NCBI GenBank assembly: GCA_020724325.1
Contig: DYHC01000034.1
Coordinates: 3,469 to 11,217 of the forward strand
Reading direction: 5' to 3'
DNA: 7,749 bases
Source of the DNA: Melioribacter roseus
Lineage (GTDB): Bacteria; Bacteroidota; Ignavibacteria; Ignavibacteriales; Melioribacteraceae
The notes below the pieces were generated by a model. That model was not told the DNA's origin. It saw only the letters and a program-made list of their open reading frames with translations, and did no database searches. The position numbers and the translations under genes are program-made. Below are positions 6,133-7,749 of the stretch, one piece after another. Positions within the stretch are counted from its first letter, which is position 1; each line of letters starts with the position of its first letter.

Positions 6133-7503
6133 TTAAATCGGTACAAACTTGGCAGTAAAGTGCCTAAGCATTGGTGCTTCATAAATAATCTTATAACCTT
6201 TCAGTTTATCTCTGTTCTTAAATACTTCAATAACAACTTCGGAGACATAATCTACATGACTCTGTGTATAAACACGCCGTGGAATTGCAAGTCGGACAAG
6301 CTCCATAACAGATGGAATCAGTTTTCCATCATTATCATATTTACCGAACATTACAGATCCAATTTCAACGGTTCTAACTCCGCCTTCAATATACAGCCCG
6401 CACACAATAGATTGACCGGGATATTCTTCGGGTTTAATATGTGGTAAAAATCTTTTAGCGTCAATGTAGATAGCATGACCGCCGGGCGGTTCAATAATTG
6501 GAACGCCGGCATCAATTAATTTTTCACCAAGATATTCTGTGCTTCTAATTCTATATTTTAGATAATGTTCATCAACAACTTCTTCGAGACCTTGAGCAAT
6601 TGCTTCCAGGTCCCTACCGGCAAGTCCGCCGTATGTAGTAAATCCTTCAGTTACAATTAAAAGATTACGGCACTTCATAGCAAGTTCTTCGTCATTTAAT
6701 GAAAGCCATCCGCCAATATTAACGAGGGCATCTTTCTTAGCACTCATTGTTGAGCCGTCTGCATACGAAAACATTTCCTTAACAATTTCTAAAACTGATT
6801 TATCGGCATAACCTTCTTCTCTCATTTTTATAAAGTATGCATTCTCTGCAAAGCGGCAAGCATCCAAGAAAAGAGGAATGCCGTATTTCTTGCAGACATC
6901 TTTAACATCCTTAATATTTTTCATTGAAACGGGCTGACCGCCGCCCGAATTATTTGTAACAGTTAAGACAACAAGAGGAATGTTTTCCTTGCCGTATTTT
7001 TTGATAAAAGTTTCGAGAGCATCAACATCCATATTCCCTTTGAATGGCGCCCGCTGTTCCGGGTGCTTACCAACTTCACATAAAAAATCATGTGCTTCGG
7101 AACCGCTGAATTCAACGTTTGCGCGCGTGGTATCGAAAAATGTATTGCTTGCAAAGTATTTGCCTGGTCCACCAAGAATGGAGAACAATATTTTTTCTGC
7201 AGCTCTTCCTTGGTGTGTTGGAATAATAAACTTATCGCCCGTTATTTTTGTAACTGCGTTTTCGAATACATAGAAGCTTTTTGCGCCGGCATACGATTCG
7301 TCGCCGCGCATAATACCAGCCCACTGGTCGGAGCTCATCGCAGCAGTTCCACTGTCTGTTAAAAGGTCTATTAGCACGTCATCGGCACGAATTAAAAACG
7401 GATTATAACCGGCGTTCTCAATTATTTTTTTACGCTCTTCCTTTGTTGTAAATCTTATCTGTTCAACGGACTTAATTTTGAATGGCTCAATAATTGTTTT
7501 CAT
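6133..7503 (-). CDS. tnaA: Tryptophanase (tryptophan indole-lyase), beta-eliminating lyase family
   Basis: A 456-residue PLP enzyme of the tryptophanase/tyrosine phenol-lyase (TPL) family. It collinearly matches Citrobacter TPL as I remember it, including length and numbering: Y71 (GDESYAG), R100 (THQGR), N185, D214 and R217 (LDACR), and Schiff-base K257 (SAKKDALVNIGG). The positions that separate the two activities favour tryptophanase. D124 (FFDTT) matches Asp133 of tryptophanase where TPL has Thr; I381 (VEIGS) stands where TPL has the phenol-lyase Arg381; H448 (LRHFTAKF) matches His463 of tryptophanase where TPL has Phe. The expected reaction is L-tryptophan to indole, pyruvate and ammonia in the cytoplasm. 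No transporter gene (tnaB) is adjacent. The 143-bp leader has no Trp-containing small ORF of the tnaC type and no clear ribosome-binding site before ATG 7503. TPL activity remains the alternative but is less likely. Confidence 0.9.
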   Translation of the reverse strand: MKTIIEPFKIKSVEQIRFTTKEERKKIIENAGYNPFLIRADDVLIDLLTDSGTAAMSSDQWAGIMRGDESYAGAKSFYVFENAVTKITGDKFIIPTHQGRAAEKILFSILGGPGKYFASNTFFDTTRANVEFSGSEAHDFLCEVGKHPEQRAPFKGNMDVDALETFIKKYGKENIPLVVLTVTNNSGGGQPVSMKNIKDVKDVCKKYGIPLFLDACRFAENAYFIKMREEGYADKSVLEIVKEMFSYADGSTMSAKKDALVNIGGWLSLNDEELAMKCRNLLIVTEGFTTYGGLAGRDLEAIAQGLEEVVDEHYLKYRIRSTEYLGEKLIDAGVPIIEPPGGHAIYIDAKRFLPHIKPEEYPGQSIVCGLYIEGGVRTVEIGSVMFGKYDNDGKLIPSVMELVRLAIPRRVYTQSHVDYVSEVVIEVFKNRDKLKGYKIIYEAPMLRHFTAKFVPI

Positions 7504-7578
7504 TAAATGTTCTAATATTGTTGTTTTTTTACTTTTGCTAAATTACAAATTCTAAGAAGGATTGAGAAATGCTAAAAG

Positions 7579-7611
7579 ATATTTGATTTTGAACTCAACC
7601 CAATCAAATAT
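7579..7611. repeat. Perfect 10-bp inverted repeat in the tryptophanase upstream region
   Basis: ATATTTGATT (7579-7588) and AATCAAATAT (7602-7611) are perfect complements around a 13-nt spacer. On the minus strand the hairpin is followed by ATCTTTTAG, so it may be a weak terminator for the T9SS gene that ends at 7647. Because it lies 76-108 bases before the tryptophanase ATG, it could instead be a regulator-binding site. Sequence alone does not decide. Confidence 0.5.
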
Positions 7612-7646
7612 GACCAGGTTGTTTGATAATTTTGTCTTTCTTCACA

Positions 7647-7749
7647 TTATTTTGCGAGCAGCATCTTCTTACTGAGTACAATTCCATTTGCAGAAAGTGT
7701 GTAAATATAAACTCCGCTTGTTATCTCTCGACTTCGCCCGGGATGAAGT
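7647..7749 (-). CDS. C-terminal end of a T9SS-secreted protein (Por sorting domain), partial
   Basis: This reading frame enters from the right edge and stops at TAA 7647-7649. Its last residues, SGVYIYTLSANGIVLSKK followed by MLLAK, match the end of type A T9SS sorting domains ('L.SGVY.Y.L...G....KKM.L.K'). That domain is cut off as cargo crosses the outer membrane through the type IX system. The body of the protein is outside the window, so its function is unknown. The eight residues before the tail (LHPGRSRE) are encoded by a palindromic repeat. Confidence 0.8.
   Translation of the reverse strand, partial: LHPGRSREITSGVYIYTLSANGIVLSKKMLLAK
7725..7749. repeat. Palindromic dispersed-type repeat at the window edge
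   Basis: ACTTCGCCCGGGATGAAGT (7731-7749), preceded by CTCTCG, is an imperfect palindrome with arms ACTTC and GAAGT around CCCGGG. It is far more GC-rich than its surroundings and resembles the 'TCTCGACT.CGCTCGAGATGA' repeats common in Bacteroidota genomes; that link is from memory. The element may extend past the window. Confidence 0.45.

Noticed and set aside
6980..7362. Overlapping plus-strand ORFs of 97 and 90 codons
   Set aside because: They lie antisense to the tryptophanase coding region, with no recognisable domains.
7504..7646. Possible tnaC-type leader peptide upstream of tryptophanase
   Set aside because: The short frames on the minus strand contain no tryptophan codon in a suitable leader, and no Trp-x-Pro type stalling motif is visible.

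Overview
The window reads as a moderately AT-rich chromosomal segment from the Bacteroidota/Ignavibacteriota side of the bacterial tree. I infer this from a type IX secretion (Por) C-terminal sorting tail at the right edge, a DUF6252-like secreted protein, a DUF4905-like protein, A-rich leaders with weak Shine-Dalgarno sites, and short dispersed palindromic repeats. Every confident gene lies on the minus strand, so transcription runs right to left.

In transcription order: (1) the last ~34 codons of a T9SS cargo protein (7647-7749), with a palindromic repeat lying in its reading frame; (2) a tryptophanase/tyrosine phenol-lyase family enzyme (6133-7503) whose three substrate-discriminating positions all say tryptophanase; (3) a 51-bp gap with a degenerate ~10-nt repeat; (4) a tight three-gene unit of a DUF4905-like protein (5260-6081), AMMECR1 (AmmeMemoRadiSam protein A, 4691-5257) and MEMO (AmmeMemoRadiSam protein B, 3868-4686), with gaps of 2 and 4 nt; (5) a class I/II PLP aminotransferase (2512-3714); (6) a secreted DUF6252-like protein (1886-2419); (7) a ~300-bp gap that contains, on the opposite strand, a decayed copy of part of an M28 peptidase gene; (8) an exported M28 (carboxypeptidase Q-like) zinc peptidase (1-1578, running off the left edge) whose C-terminus continues into a cyclophilin-type peptidyl-prolyl isomerase domain.

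Functionally, the window combines amino-acid catabolism (tryptophan to indole, pyruvate and ammonia; an aminotransferase of unknown substrate), exported proteolysis, and the conserved but poorly understood AMMECR1/MEMO pair without its radical SAM partner in view. The most noteworthy items are the M28-cyclophilin fusion, the inverted M28 fragment beside that gene, the tryptophanase signature on a TPL-length enzyme, and the DUF4905-AMMECR1-MEMO unit. No rRNA, tRNA, CRISPR array, transposase or phage gene was seen.
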